The position numbers were made by a program, and so were the translations under genes. Positions 7,893 to 19,569 of a DNA stretch of 37,862 nucleotides are shown in pieces; positions within the stretch are counted from its first letter, which is position 1; each line of letters begins with the position of its first letter. Origin of the DNA: Mycolicibacter nonchromogenicus (GTDB taxonomy: Bacteria > Actinomycetota > Actinomycetes > Mycobacteriales > Mycobacteriaceae); assembly GCF_002101775.1 (NCBI RefSeq), contig NZ_LQPI01000035.1, forward strand, positions 1-37,862. Direction: 5' to 3'. The notes below the pieces were generated by a model. That model had not been told where the DNA came from and searched no databases. It was given only the letters and a program-made list of their open reading frames with translations.

Positions 7893-9065
7893 CTAAACCG
7901 GCTGCAGCACCTCGGCGATCGCCACCCCGGCGGCGATCTTGGCCCGTGCCGTCCGCACCTTTTCCGGAATCCCCGCACCCACCACCGCGACCAGCACCCC
8001 ATCGCGCTCGTAGTAGGCCAGGAAGCGGCGCCCGTCATCGTCGACCAGATGCACGGTGTCGTTTGCCTTCGGCCGGCCCAGGCACTGGATCTTGACGTCG
8101 TACTGATCGCTCCAGAAGTAGGGCACGCCGGGGCTGATCACTGCCTCGGAGTCCAGCATCGCCGCCACCAGGATCTTCGCCTGATCGGCGACATTGCTCC
8201 AATGCTCGACGCGGACCCGGCTCCCGGTCGCATCGCGCCAGGCCGCCACGTCGCCGATCGCCCACACATCGGCAGCGCTGGTACGTCCGACCGCGTCGCA
8301 GACCACGCCGTCGGCCACCTCGACGCCGCTGCCGGCCAGCCAGTCGCAGGCGGGCCGCGACCCGACACCGACCACCACGAGCTCGGCCGCAACGACTGAA
8401 CCGTCGGACAGCGTCACCGCCTCAACAGACTCGCTCCCGGAGACCGAACTCACCGCCACGCCGGTGCGCACATCGACGCCCTCGTCGCGGTGCAGCCGGG
8501 CGATCAACGCCCCGGCCTGCTCGCCCAGCACGCCGGCCAGGGGCGCGGCCTGCGGCTCCACCAGCGTCACCTGCACCCCCATGCCGCGCAGGCTCGCGGC
8601 GACCTCACACCCGATGAAGCCGGCACCGATCACCACGGCGCGGCGCGCGCTCGCGGCCCGGCGCTGCAGCGCCACACAGTCATCGAGCGAGCGCAGCACG
8701 CAGACACCGTCCAGGTCGCCGAACGCCGCGATCCGGTTGGGCACCAGGCCGGTGGCGATCACCAGCTGGTCGTAGCCGAGCACCTGCCCGTCGGCCAAAG
8801 TCAGGGTGTGGGCGGCGACGTCGACGGCGAGGGCGGGGCAGCCGAGGCGCAGGGTGATGCCGTTGTCGTCGTAGAAGCTCGCCGGTTTCAACGCCACGTC
8901 ATCCACCTCGCCGCGCAGCATCTGCTTGGACAGCGGCGGACGGTCATAGGGCGGGTGCTCCTCGGCGCCGACGATCGTGATCGGGCCGTCAAAGCCGTTG
9001 CGGCGGAGCTGTTCGGCGGTGCGCACCGAGGCCAGGCCCGCCCCCACGATGACCACTCCGGTCAC
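7893..9065 (-). CDS. rubB: Rubredoxin reductase (FAD/NAD(P)-dependent), alkane hydroxylase electron supply
   Basis: 390 residues from a GTG at 9065 that overlaps the rubA2 stop by 4 nt (GTGA). Class I pyridine nucleotide-disulfide-type flavoprotein of the ferredoxin/rubredoxin reductase family. The N-terminal FAD fold reads [18 protein letters not shown], with [11 protein letters not shown] just after. A second dinucleotide fold for NAD(P)H reads [19 protein letters not shown] in mid-protein, and the FAD-contact motif [11 protein letters not shown] follows. It passes electrons from NAD(P)H to the rubredoxins encoded immediately upstream, which feed AlkB. Last gene of the four-gene operon; the 7817-7879 hairpin follows it. 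The frame is open upstream to 9221, but that part is out of frame with and antagonistic to rubA2. Confidence 0.92.
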   Translation of the reverse strand: MTGVVIVGAGLASVRTAEQLRRNGFDGPITIVGAEEHPPYDRPPLSKQMLRGEVDDVALKPASFYDDNGITLRLGCPALAVDVAAHTLTLADGQVLGYDQLVIATGLVPNRIAAFGDLDGVCVLRSLDDCVALQRRAASARRAVVIGAGFIGCEVAASLRGMGVQVTLVEPQAAPLAGVLGEQAGALIARLHRDEGVDVRTGVAVSSVSGSESVEAVTLSDGSVVAAELVVVGVGSRPACDWLAGSGVEVADGVVCDAVGRTSAADVWAIGDVAAWRDATGSRVRVEHWSNVADQAKILVAAMLDSEAVISPGVPYFWSDQYDVKIQCLGRPKANDTVHLVDDDGRRFLAYYERDGVLVAVVGAGIPEKVRTARAKIAAGVAIAEVLQPV

Positions 9066-9244
9066 GGCCGGACCACTTCCACCATCTCGAAGTCGGCCTT
9101 GGCGGCGCCGCAGTCCGGGCAGCTCCAGTCCTCGGGGATGTCGGCCCAACGGGTGCCGGGCTCGATGCCGTCCTCCGGCCACCCCAGCGCCTCGTCGTAT
9201 TCGAAGCCGCACTGCAGGCACCGGAACAGTTTGTAGTCGCTCAT
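9062..9244 (-). CDS. rubA2: Rubredoxin 2 (AlkG2-type)
   Basis: 60 residues with two CxxC knuckles that hold a single iron: Cys-Leu-Gln-Cys near residues 9-12 and Cys-Pro-Asp-Cys near 42-45. The residues between them ([20 protein letters not shown]) have the usual rubredoxin spacing. Small cytoplasmic one-electron carrier between the reductase and AlkB. Its ATG (9242-9244) overlaps the rubA1 stop by 1 nt (TGATG), and its own stop overlaps rubB. By known practice in alkane degraders, the second rubredoxin (AlkG2 type) is usually the one competent to reduce AlkB; which of the two does so here is not tested. Confidence 0.93.
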   Translation of the reverse strand: MSDYKLFRCLQCGFEYDEALGWPEDGIEPGTRWADIPEDWSCPDCGAAKADFEMVEVVRP

Positions 9245-9408
9245 CAGTTCACTCCTTCGAAGTCCAGCTTTTCGCGTACCGCACAATCCGGGCAGGCCCA
9301 GTCGTCGGGGACCTGTGGCCAGGGCGTGCCGGCCGGAAACCCCTCCCGGGGCTCACCGGTGGCCTCGTCGTAGACGTACCCGCAGCCCGGGCATCCGTAC
9401 CGCGCCAT
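9244..9408 (-). CDS. rubA1: Rubredoxin 1 (AlkG1-type)
   Basis: 54 residues with Cys6-Pro-Gly-Cys9 and Cys39-Pro-Asp-Cys42, one iron site. Starts at an ATG sharing 1 nt with the alkB stop (TGATG at 9406-9410) and ends in a 1-nt overlap with rubA2. Tandem rubredoxins after alkB are the standard actinobacterial arrangement. Differs from rubA2 in its shorter length and in the residues next to the second Cys pair (DCAVREK). Confidence 0.92.
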   Translation of the reverse strand: MARYGCPGCGYVYDEATGEPREGFPAGTPWPQVPDDWACPDCAVREKLDFEGVN

Positions 9409-10631
9409 CAGGCCACCGCCTGGTAGCGGGCCAGGATCTTCTCCCGGCGGCGCGGCGAGATGTTGGCCCGGGTGATGTCCCCGGCGTAGTGCTGCAGTAC
9501 GCGGTGGTCCATCAGCTTGCGCCACAGCGGCGGGAAGTAGGTCACCCCGATCAGGGCCCCGTAGCCGGCCGGCAGGTTCGGCGAGTCGGAGAAGCTGCGC
9601 AGGGTCTGGTAGCGGCGGGTGGGGTTGGCGTGGTGGTCGCTGTGCCGCTGCAGGTGGTAGAGGAACAGGTTGGTCACCATGTGGTCGGAATTCCAGCTGT
9701 GCTGCGGTGTGCAGCGCTCGTAGCGGCCGCTGGCCTGCTTCTGGCGCACCAGCCCGTAGTGCTCCAGGTAGTTCACCGCCTCCAGCAGCGACGAGCCGTA
9801 GACGGCGTTGATCAGCACGTAGGGCAGCAGCGCCACGCCGAACACCGCGATCATCACGCCCCAGAACAGCACCGACATCGCCAGGGCGTTGAGCACGTCG
9901 TTGTCCGCCCAGGTCTGTGGGTTCCACGGGTTCTTGCCGGTGCGGCGGATACGCTGGGCCTCCAGCTCCCACGCAGATCGGATACCGCCGAAAGTGCTGC
10001 GGGGCAGGAACTCCCAGAAAGTCTCACCGAAGCGGGCCGACGCCGGGTCTTCCGGGGTGGCCACCCGAACGTGGTGGCCGCGGTTGTGCTCGACGTAGAA
10101 GTGGCCGTAGCAGACCTGGGCCAGGGTGATCTTGGCCAGCCACCGCTCCAGGGACTCCTTCTTGTGGCCCAGCTCGTGGGCGGTGTTGATGCCCACCCCG
10201 GCCACGATCGCGGTGGTGAGCGCCACCCCGATCTTGCCCAGCCAGCCCAGCGACCCGTCAAAGCCGAGCCAGCCCAGGTCCGAGGCCGTGAACAGGTAGG
10301 CGCCGAAGATGGCGCTGGCGTACTGGAACGGGATGTAGGCGTAGGTGGCGTAGCGGTAGTACTTGTCGTTCTCCAGCGCCGCCATCACCTCATCCGGCGG
10401 GTTCTGGCCATCGGCGCCGATCCACAAGTCCAGCGCCGGCAGCAGCACGTAGAGCAGGATCGGCCCGATGTAGAGCGGCAGTTGCGCCGCGGTGTGCAGA
10501 CCGGCCTGGTTCAGCGCCCAGACCAGCGGCAGCATCAGGAACAGCATGGTGGGCACCACCAGGCCCAGCAGCCACAGGTGACGTTTCTTGTCCTGCCAGA
10601 GCGTCGGTTCGCCGGCCATCTCGATGCTCAT
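9408..10631 (-). CDS. alkB: Alkane 1-monooxygenase (integral membrane, di-iron)
   Basis: 407 residues, typical of AlkB. It hydroxylates the terminal carbon of medium- to long-chain alkanes in the inner membrane. Hydrophobic spans occur from about residue 18 on (for example 19-40 and 51-71). The histidine boxes that bind the di-iron centre are all present: HELGHK at 152-157, EHNRGHH at 181-187, the NYLEHYG signature at 287-293, and LQRHSDHHA at 327-335. The ATG at 10631 has AAGGGG about 10 nt upstream; an in-frame extension to 10688 lacks support. First gene of an alkB-rubA1-rubA2-rubB operon in which every junction overlaps, so all four are translated together. The 97-nt gap upstream from the regulator gene may carry a promoter. 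Confidence 0.96.
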   Translation of the reverse strand: MSIEMAGEPTLWQDKKRHLWLLGLVVPTMLFLMLPLVWALNQAGLHTAAQLPLYIGPILLYVLLPALDLWIGADGQNPPDEVMAALENDKYYRYATYAYIPFQYASAIFGAYLFTASDLGWLGFDGSLGWLGKIGVALTTAIVAGVGINTAHELGHKKESLERWLAKITLAQVCYGHFYVEHNRGHHVRVATPEDPASARFGETFWEFLPRSTFGGIRSAWELEAQRIRRTGKNPWNPQTWADNDVLNALAMSVLFWGVMIAVFGVALLPYVLINAVYGSSLLEAVNYLEHYGLVRQKQASGRYERCTPQHSWNSDHMVTNLFLYHLQRHSDHHANPTRRYQTLRSFSDSPNLPAGYGALIGVTYFPPLWRKLMDHRVLQHYAGDITRANISPRRREKILARYQAVA

Positions 10632-10672
10632 CGCTGTCAACCCCTTGCCTTGGTCGTCTTCGGATGTGTCTG

Positions 10673-10678
10673 ACGTTA
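10673..10678 (-). promoter_or_regulatory. Possible -10 (TAACGT) upstream of alkB
   Basis: On the minus strand TAACGT fits TANNNT and lies 41 nt before the alkB ATG, inside the only gap in the regulator-alkB-rub series. A GGAAC about 15 nt further upstream together with CGTC would also resemble an ECF-sigma site. Neither is strong enough to be certain. Confidence 0.25.
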
Positions 10679-10728
10679 GGCAGCGCAACAGTTCCGCCGC
10701 TCGTCCCGCGCGGCTGGAATTCGGCCGG

Positions 10729-12012
10729 CTATTCGTCTCCGGAAGACAACACCGCAGCCCCGTACCACTGACACAGCAGCAAGGCGATCTCGACGTCCAG
10801 GCGATCGTCGGCGATGGGGCGGCCGCGGCGCTCGATCGCTCGCTGCACCCGGTACTTGACGGTGTTGACGTGGAGGTGCAGTTGCTCGCCGGCCGCTTTG
10901 AAGCTGGATCCGCTGCGCAGGAACACCCGCAGGGTGTCGCGCAGCCGGTCGTCGCTCTCGGTGGCGCAGGCCAGCGGGCCGAGCACCTCGGCGACCCAGG
11001 CCCGGGCGGCGGTCAGGTTGTCACCGCCGAGTAGCGCCGCCGCGGACAGTCCGGGATCGCTTGCCGCACTGACCCGGTTGGAGACCGCTCCGGAGGACGT
11101 CGCCAGGGTCTGCGCCGCCAGTGCCTGCTGATGGGATCGGCGGAAACCCTCGACGCCGGGCAGCGGTTGACCGATCGCCACCCACGGCTCACCGTCGGCG
11201 GCGAGCGCGCAGGCCCGGATCTGTTCCACCACAGCGTCTCCGGCGCCCGAGGGCAGCGGAAGCCATGCCCACCCGCATGCGCTGTCGGCCGGGACGAACA
11301 ACGGCGCACCGTGTACCGGCAGTGCTTCGGCGAGGTGCTTGACGAACCCCTCCGCGGCGGCCAGCCGGTCGCCGGCCGAATCGGGATACCACACGACCAC
11401 GGCGGCGTGGGTGCGCCGCAGCGGGTAGCGGATCGCGGTCGTCATCGCATCGACGTCCAGGCTCTCGTCGGCGAGGATCTCGCGGACCCGCAACGCACGC
11501 ACCGCGTTTCGGCTCTCCAGCCAGCGTTCCCGCTCGGCCTGATAGACCGCCGACACCTGCTGCGACATCTCGTCGACGTAGCCGAACATGAGCGTCGACA
11601 TGGCGCCGAGCACGCTCAGGCTCAGGTCGGGTTCCAGTTCCGCGGAACGGATCTCGGCCAGCACCAGTTGCAGTGCCACCGAGTGGCCCAGCCGGTAGCC
11701 GCGCACCAGCGCGTTGACCGGCACCCCGCGCTGCGCCAGCCGGCGGGCGTGCTCCAGGGCGACCGGCGGCGCCGCGATGTCGGCCACCGGAATGTTGTGG
11801 CGGATCGCCGAGAAGTACGTGTCGACGTTGGCCGAGACCGTTTCGTGCAGCAGCTGCAGCAGAGCGGAATCGCTGGTGAGGTCCGGCGACTGTTTGGCGA
11901 CCAGATCCTCGATGACCGCGATGGTCTCGCCCAGGCGATCGTAGAGGCGTTGGGAGATCTCGATCGCGGCCTCGGCGACGCCCGCCTCGTCGGTCACGCG
12001 TGGGTCGCCCAT
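10729..12012 (-). CDS. PucR-family transcriptional regulator
   Basis: 427 residues from the ATG at 12012. The C-terminus holds the PucR-type helix-turn-helix (about the last 60 residues: FLRSGSSFKAAGEQLHLH, then VNTVKYRVQRAIE), which binds DNA. The middle resembles the GGDEF-like sensory region common in actinobacterial PucR proteins, and the N-terminal 180 residues are helical. It lies immediately upstream of and codirectional with alkB (97-nt gap), so it is the obvious candidate regulator of the alkane operon. In other mycobacteria the alkB cluster is accompanied by a TetR-type regulator instead. A TACGGT box 6 nt before the ATG and the lack of a ribosome-binding site suggest a leaderless message. 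The reading frame is open to 12060, but that extension overlaps the gatD 3' end and lacks support. Confidence 0.85.
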   Translation of the reverse strand: MGDPRVTDEAGVAEAAIEISQRLYDRLGETIAVIEDLVAKQSPDLTSDSALLQLLHETVSANVDTYFSAIRHNIPVADIAAPPVALEHARRLAQRGVPVNALVRGYRLGHSVALQLVLAEIRSAELEPDLSLSVLGAMSTLMFGYVDEMSQQVSAVYQAERERWLESRNAVRALRVREILADESLDVDAMTTAIRYPLRRTHAAVVVWYPDSAGDRLAAAEGFVKHLAEALPVHGAPLFVPADSACGWAWLPLPSGAGDAVVEQIRACALAADGEPWVAIGQPLPGVEGFRRSHQQALAAQTLATSSGAVSNRVSAASDPGLSAAALLGGDNLTAARAWVAEVLGPLACATESDDRLRDTLRVFLRSGSSFKAAGEQLHLHVNTVKYRVQRAIERRGRPIADDRLDVEIALLLCQWYGAAVLSSGDE

Positions 12013-12018
12013 AGCCCG

Positions 12019-12024
12019 ACCGTA
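12019..12024 (-). promoter_or_regulatory. Candidate leaderless -10 (TACGGT) for the PucR-type gene
   Basis: On the minus strand TACGGT is followed by 6 nt and then the ATG at 12012. It lies in the 25-nt gap after gatD, giving the regulator its own start separate from murT-gatD. Confidence 0.45.
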
Positions 12025-12037
12025 GTCCGTCGTGGCC

Positions 12038-12751
12038 TTAGATCCGTCGTGGTGCGGCAAGTCGTTCGCGGCGCAGCTCGTCGACTTCGGGCAGTTCCAG
12101 GGGTGGCAGGTCGCCGACCACCTTCGACAGCAGCAGGTCGGCCAGCTCCGGGTTGCGGGCCAGGCACGGCCCGTGCAGGTAGGTGGCGACCACGCTGCCC
12201 TGCACCGCGCCGTCGTAGCCGTCGCCGGCCTTGTTGCCGGCGCCCTTGGTGACCGCGCTCAGCGGCGAGGCGTCCGGCCCCAGCACGGTGCCGCCGCGGT
12301 GGTTCTCGAAACCGGTCAGCGGCGCCGACAACCCCGCCAGCAGCGGTGTGGCGACCACCTCGCCGATGGTGCGCGACTCCTGCGGGGAGGTGGTCACATC
12401 CAGTAGCCCGACCCCTTCGACCCGCTCACCGGCCGAGGTCTCATACCAGTGCCCGAGCACCTGGATGGCCGCGCAGATCGCCAGGACCGGCGCCCCGCGT
12501 TCGGCCGCGCGCTGCAGTCCCGGATACCGGATCAGATGACGGGTGGCCAGTCGCTGGGCGTAGTCCTCGGCGCCGCCCAGGGTGTAGAGGTCTAAGGATT
12601 CCGGCACCGGTTCGGCCAGGGTGATCTCGACGATCTCGGCGGGAATCCCGCGCAGCAGCAGGCGCTGACGCAGCACCACCGCGTTGCCGCCGTCCCCGTA
12701 GGTGCCCATCACGTCGGGCAGCACCAGCCCGATCCGCACCGGATCAGCCAT
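12038..12751 (-). CDS. gatD: Lipid II isoglutaminyl synthase, glutamine amidotransferase subunit GatD
   Basis: 237-residue class I glutamine amidotransferase (CobB/CobQ-like). The nucleophile is Cys93 in LAICAAIQVLG and the catalytic His is His193 in TYLHGPCLARNPE; GFENHRGG is also typical. GatD hydrolyses glutamine and delivers ammonia to MurT, which amidates the D-glutamate of the peptidoglycan stem peptide. Its ATG (12749-12751) lies inside the end of murT (8-nt overlap), so the two subunits are made together. In older annotation this gene is called cobQ2, but the murT partner argues against a cobalamin role. Confidence 0.92.
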   Translation of the reverse strand: MADPVRIGLVLPDVMGTYGDGGNAVVLRQRLLLRGIPAEIVEITLAEPVPESLDLYTLGGAEDYAQRLATRHLIRYPGLQRAAERGAPVLAICAAIQVLGHWYETSAGERVEGVGLLDVTTSPQESRTIGEVVATPLLAGLSAPLTGFENHRGGTVLGPDASPLSAVTKGAGNKAGDGYDGAVQGSVVATYLHGPCLARNPELADLLLSKVVGDLPPLELPEVDELRRERLAAPRRI

Positions 12752-13970
12752 TGCCCAACCTCCGCTGCAGTTGCAGGAACGCGGTGTAGTTGGCGACCAC
12801 CTCGACCGGCCCGGGCGGGCAGGACGCGATCGCGGCGAGGGTGTCGTGCACCAGGGTGTGCTGCACGCCGGCGTAGCCCAGCCGCACCGCCAGGTCGGTG
12901 CCGCGCTCGCCGGCCGCCACCACGGTGGTGTCCTCGAAGTGCTCAAAACGCACATCCCACAGCCACGACAGGTCTTCGCCGTCGGGCACCTGCCCGTTGA
13001 CGGCGATCACCACACCGGCGGCATGCTTGTCGACCATCGACAGCGCCTCCTGCCAGCCCGCCGGGTTCTTGGCCAGCAGCATCCGCACCGTGTGGTCGCC
13101 GACCCGCACGCTGCGGTAGCGACCGGCCACCTCGTCGACCGCCGAGACCGCAGCCACCGCTTTGGCCGGATCCGCTCCCAGTGCGACGGCGGCCGCGACG
13201 GCCTGCGCGGCGTTGCCGCGGTTGACGGCGCCGGGCAGGGCCAGCCGCATCGGCAGCACCAGACCGTCCGGCCCGTACAGCGCGTCGTCGTCGAACCACC
13301 ACTGCGGCGTGGGGCGGCTGAATTCGCATCCGGTGGAGCGCCAGCGGCCCTCGTGGCGGTCGATCACCTCGCCGCTGCGCGGGCAGCTGACCGAGTCGCC
13401 GGACCAGCTGGCGCCTGCGGCGACCCAGACCGCGTTGGGGCTGTCGTAGGCGGCCGAGGCCATCAGCACGTCATCGCAGTTGGCGACCACCACCGTCTGC
13501 GGATGACGGGCCAGGCCGGTGCGCAGCGCACGCTCCACGGCGTTGATCTCGCCGACCCGGTCCAGCTGGTCCCGGGACAGGTTGAGCAGCACCACCACCG
13601 CCGGCGCCACCGCGTCGGCGACGTGCGGGACATGCATCTCGTCGACCTCGAGCGCCGCCAGCTGCGCGGTCCGGTCAGCGGCCAGCGCCGCCACCAGTCC
13701 GGCATCCATGTTGGCGCCCTCAGCGTTGGTGGCCACCGCACCGAGGTCGCTCAGCGCGGCCGCGAGCATGCGGGTGGTGGTCGACTTGCCGTTGGTGCCG
13801 GTGACGATGGCCGTGCGCCGCCCGGCTCCAAGCTGACGCAGTATCGAGGAGTCCAGGGTCATCGCGACCAGGCCGCCGATCATCGCGCCGGCGCCGCGGC
13901 CGGTCACCCGCGACGCCCATCGGGCACTGGCACCGGCGGCCAGCGCCAGGCGTCCGCGGGCGGTGATCAT
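12744..13970 (-). CDS. murT: Lipid II isoglutaminyl synthase, Mur-ligase subunit MurT
   Basis: 408 residues. Mur-ligase central domain with the ATP loop TGTNGKSTTTR (about residues 57-67), then the DUF1727 C-terminal domain characteristic of MurT. It activates the D-Glu alpha-carboxylate of lipid II for amidation with ammonia from GatD. Homologues in Firmicutes carry a four-Cys zinc ribbon in the middle domain. Here only single cysteines remain at the matching places (DSVSCPRSGE and STGCEFSR), so that zinc site is probably lost. Starts at an ATG (13968-13970) with TAAACT exactly 7 nt upstream and no ribosome-binding site, so the murT-gatD message is probably leaderless. Confidence 0.93.
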   Translation of the reverse strand: MITARGRLALAAGASARWASRVTGRGAGAMIGGLVAMTLDSSILRQLGAGRRTAIVTGTNGKSTTTRMLAAALSDLGAVATNAEGANMDAGLVAALAADRTAQLAALEVDEMHVPHVADAVAPAVVVLLNLSRDQLDRVGEINAVERALRTGLARHPQTVVVANCDDVLMASAAYDSPNAVWVAAGASWSGDSVSCPRSGEVIDRHEGRWRSTGCEFSRPTPQWWFDDDALYGPDGLVLPMRLALPGAVNRGNAAQAVAAAVALGADPAKAVAAVSAVDEVAGRYRSVRVGDHTVRMLLAKNPAGWQEALSMVDKHAAGVVIAVNGQVPDGEDLSWLWDVRFEHFEDTTVVAAGERGTDLAVRLGYAGVQHTLVHDTLAAIASCPPGPVEVVANYTAFLQLQRRLGNG

Positions 13971-13977
13971 GGCCGTG

Positions 13978-13983
13978 AGTTTA
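13978..13983 (-). promoter_or_regulatory. Leaderless -10 (TAAACT) for murT-gatD
   Basis: On the minus strand TAAACT, a good TANNNT match, is followed by 7 nt and the murT ATG. The transcription start should fall on the start codon. Confidence 0.55.
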
Positions 13984-14057
13984 GGGCGGGCAGTTGGCGC
14001 GGCGACACGGGCGGTGGCGCCCCGATTCCGTCACCCCGGCGTGCCATCCTCAAACAC

Positions 14058-15056
14058 ATGAGTGCTCGGTGGGGCCGCCCGGCCCGCGAAACCGGCGACG
14101 GCTGGGTCGTGGTCGACGTCGAGACATCGGGATTTCGGCCCGGGCAGGCCCGGGTGCTCAGCGTCGCCGCGCTGGCCCTGGACCCCGACGGTCGGGTGGA
14201 GCAGGCGGTGTCGCACCTGGTCAACCCGGGTACCGACCCGGGACCCACGCACGTGCACGGGCTGACCGCCGAGATGCTGGCCGGGCAGCCGCAGTTCGCC
14301 GATGTCGTCGACGAGGTTGCCGCGCTGCTGCCCGGACGCACCCTGGTGGCCCACAATGTGGCGTTCGACTACACGTTCCTGGCGGCCGAGGCGGAGATGG
14401 CCGGCGCCGTCCTGCCCGTCGATTCGGTGATGTGCACCCTGGAACTGGCGCGACGGTTGGACCTGGGCCTGCCCAATCTGCGATTGCAGACGCTGGCCGC
14501 GCATTGGGGCGTGGTCCAGACCCGGGCGCACGACGCACTCGATGACGCCCGCGTACTGGCCGGCGTCCTGGAGCCCGCCCTGCAGCGCGCCCGGGAACGT
14601 GACGTGTGGTTGCCGGTGCGGCCGGTGACCCGGCGCCGCTGGCCCAACGGCCGGATCACCCACGAGGAGCTGCGGCCGCTGAAGGCGCTGGCGTCGCGGA
14701 TGCCGTGCGCCTACCTCAACCCGGGCCGCTACGTGCGGGGACGCCCGCTGGTGCAGGGCATGCGGGTGGCGTTGTCGGCGGAGTGCACCCGCACCCACGA
14801 GGAGCTCGTCGAACGCATCCTGCACGCCGGGCTGGCCTACAGCGACGTCGTCGACGCCCAGACGTCACTGGTGATCTGCAACGAGGAACGTCCCGAACAG
14901 GGCAAGGGCTACCTGGCTCACGAGCTGGGTGTGCCGACGGTCTCCGATCACGACTTCATGGCGTGCGTTGACCGGGTGGGTGGGATCGTCCAAGGCACCG
15001 GCATCGAGGAGTTCGTCGACGCCGGCCCGGCGGGCGAGCAGATCTCGCTGTTCTAG
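14058..15056 (+). CDS. DnaQ-like 3'-5' exonuclease with C-terminal BRCT domain
   Basis: 332 residues. The N-terminal half (about 15-175) is a DEDDh exonuclease: VVVDVETSGF supplies the first Asp/Glu pair, HNVAFDYTFL the second acidic site, and HDALDDARVL the His and last Asp. The C-terminal part (about 230-315) looks like a BRCT domain (VQGMRVALSAEC, then THEELVERILHAGLAYSD and TSLVICNEE). Proteins of this build are annotated as DNA polymerase III epsilon-like, but in mycobacteria main proofreading is done by the DnaE1 PHP domain, so a repair or RNA/DNA trimming role is as likely. The ATG at 14058 has no ribosome-binding site; CATCCT ends 7 nt before it. Its stop is 7 nt from the convergent leuA stop. 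Confidence 0.88.
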   Translation: MSARWGRPARETGDGWVVVDVETSGFRPGQARVLSVAALALDPDGRVEQAVSHLVNPGTDPGPTHVHGLTAEMLAGQPQFADVVDEVAALLPGRTLVAHNVAFDYTFLAAEAEMAGAVLPVDSVMCTLELARRLDLGLPNLRLQTLAAHWGVVQTRAHDALDDARVLAGVLEPALQRARERDVWLPVRPVTRRRWPNGRITHEELRPLKALASRMPCAYLNPGRYVRGRPLVQGMRVALSAECTRTHEELVERILHAGLAYSDVVDAQTSLVICNEERPEQGKGYLAHELGVPTVSDHDFMACVDRVGGIVQGTGIEEFVDAGPAGEQISLF

Positions 15057-15063
15057 CGCCGCG

Positions 15064-16983
<1,920 letters not shown>

Positions 16984-17009
16984 TCAGGAATTGTCCAGTG
17001 GACTCAAGA

Positions 17010-17067
17010 ACCGGCGCATCGGCGAAACCCGCGACGGGGAGCCGGTCCTGGTCAGACCCCGTCGCGG
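17010..17067 (-). promoter_or_regulatory. leuA transcription attenuator (two mutually exclusive hairpins)
   Basis: In the leuA leader RNA an 11-bp perfect stem pairs CCGCGACGGGG (17057-17067) with CCCCGTCGCGG (17029-17039). A second stem pairs ACCGGC (17041-17046) with GCCGGT (17010-17015). The right arm of the first stem lies between the arms of the second, and the left arm of the second lies in the loop of the first, so the two should compete. The left arm of the first stem overlaps the end of the leader peptide. A ribosome stalled at the Leu codons leaves it free (antiterminator forms); a ribosome that runs to the stop covers it (terminator forms). This is the classical attenuation logic; the T tract after the second stem is weak. 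Confidence 0.65.
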
Positions 17068-17093
17068 CGACCGAGCAGGAGCGCGCGCTGCAC
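17052..17093 (-). CDS. leuL: Leucine leader peptide (13 aa, three consecutive Leu codons)
   Basis: Short reading frame MQRALLLGRRDGV starting at GTG 17093 and ending in TGA at 17052-17054. Its three adjacent Leu codons (CTC CTG CTC, 17073-17081) would make a ribosome stall when charged leucyl-tRNA is scarce. A TAAGCT -10 box lies exactly 7 nt before the GTG, so the peptide is probably translated from a leaderless 5' end. It lies upstream of leuA, before the attenuator stems. Leucine leader peptides before leuA are known in Actinobacteria, so the role is well founded although the peptide itself is only predicted. Confidence 0.72.
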   Translation of the reverse strand: MQRALLLGRRDGV

Positions 17094-17100
17094 GTGGAGA

Positions 17101-17106
17101 AGCTTA
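17101..17106 (-). promoter_or_regulatory. leuA promoter -10 (TAAGCT)
   Basis: On the minus strand TGTAAGCT contains the TANNNT hexamer followed by 7 nt and the GTG of the leader peptide. This gives a leuA leader of about 128 nt that includes the whole attenuator. Confidence 0.55.
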
Positions 17107-17244
17107 CACGCCGTTTCGGCAGCCGCGCCGCGATGTCCTCCCACGTTGTCGCCCGGAGGCCGGGTGAACCAGGAAGATCCTTCCCCTATCCTTGTTGAGG
17201 TTCTATAGAGGCCCGATCAGTTCAGATCGGCGGAAAGGACGACC

Positions 17245-19557
<2,313 letters not shown>

Positions 19558-19569
19558 CGCCCTGCCACG

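Noticed and set aside
12702..14057. Long plus-strand frame running into the DnaQ-like gene
   Set aside because: Antisense to murT and gatD, His/Arg/Gly-rich shadow composition; the exonuclease begins at 14058.
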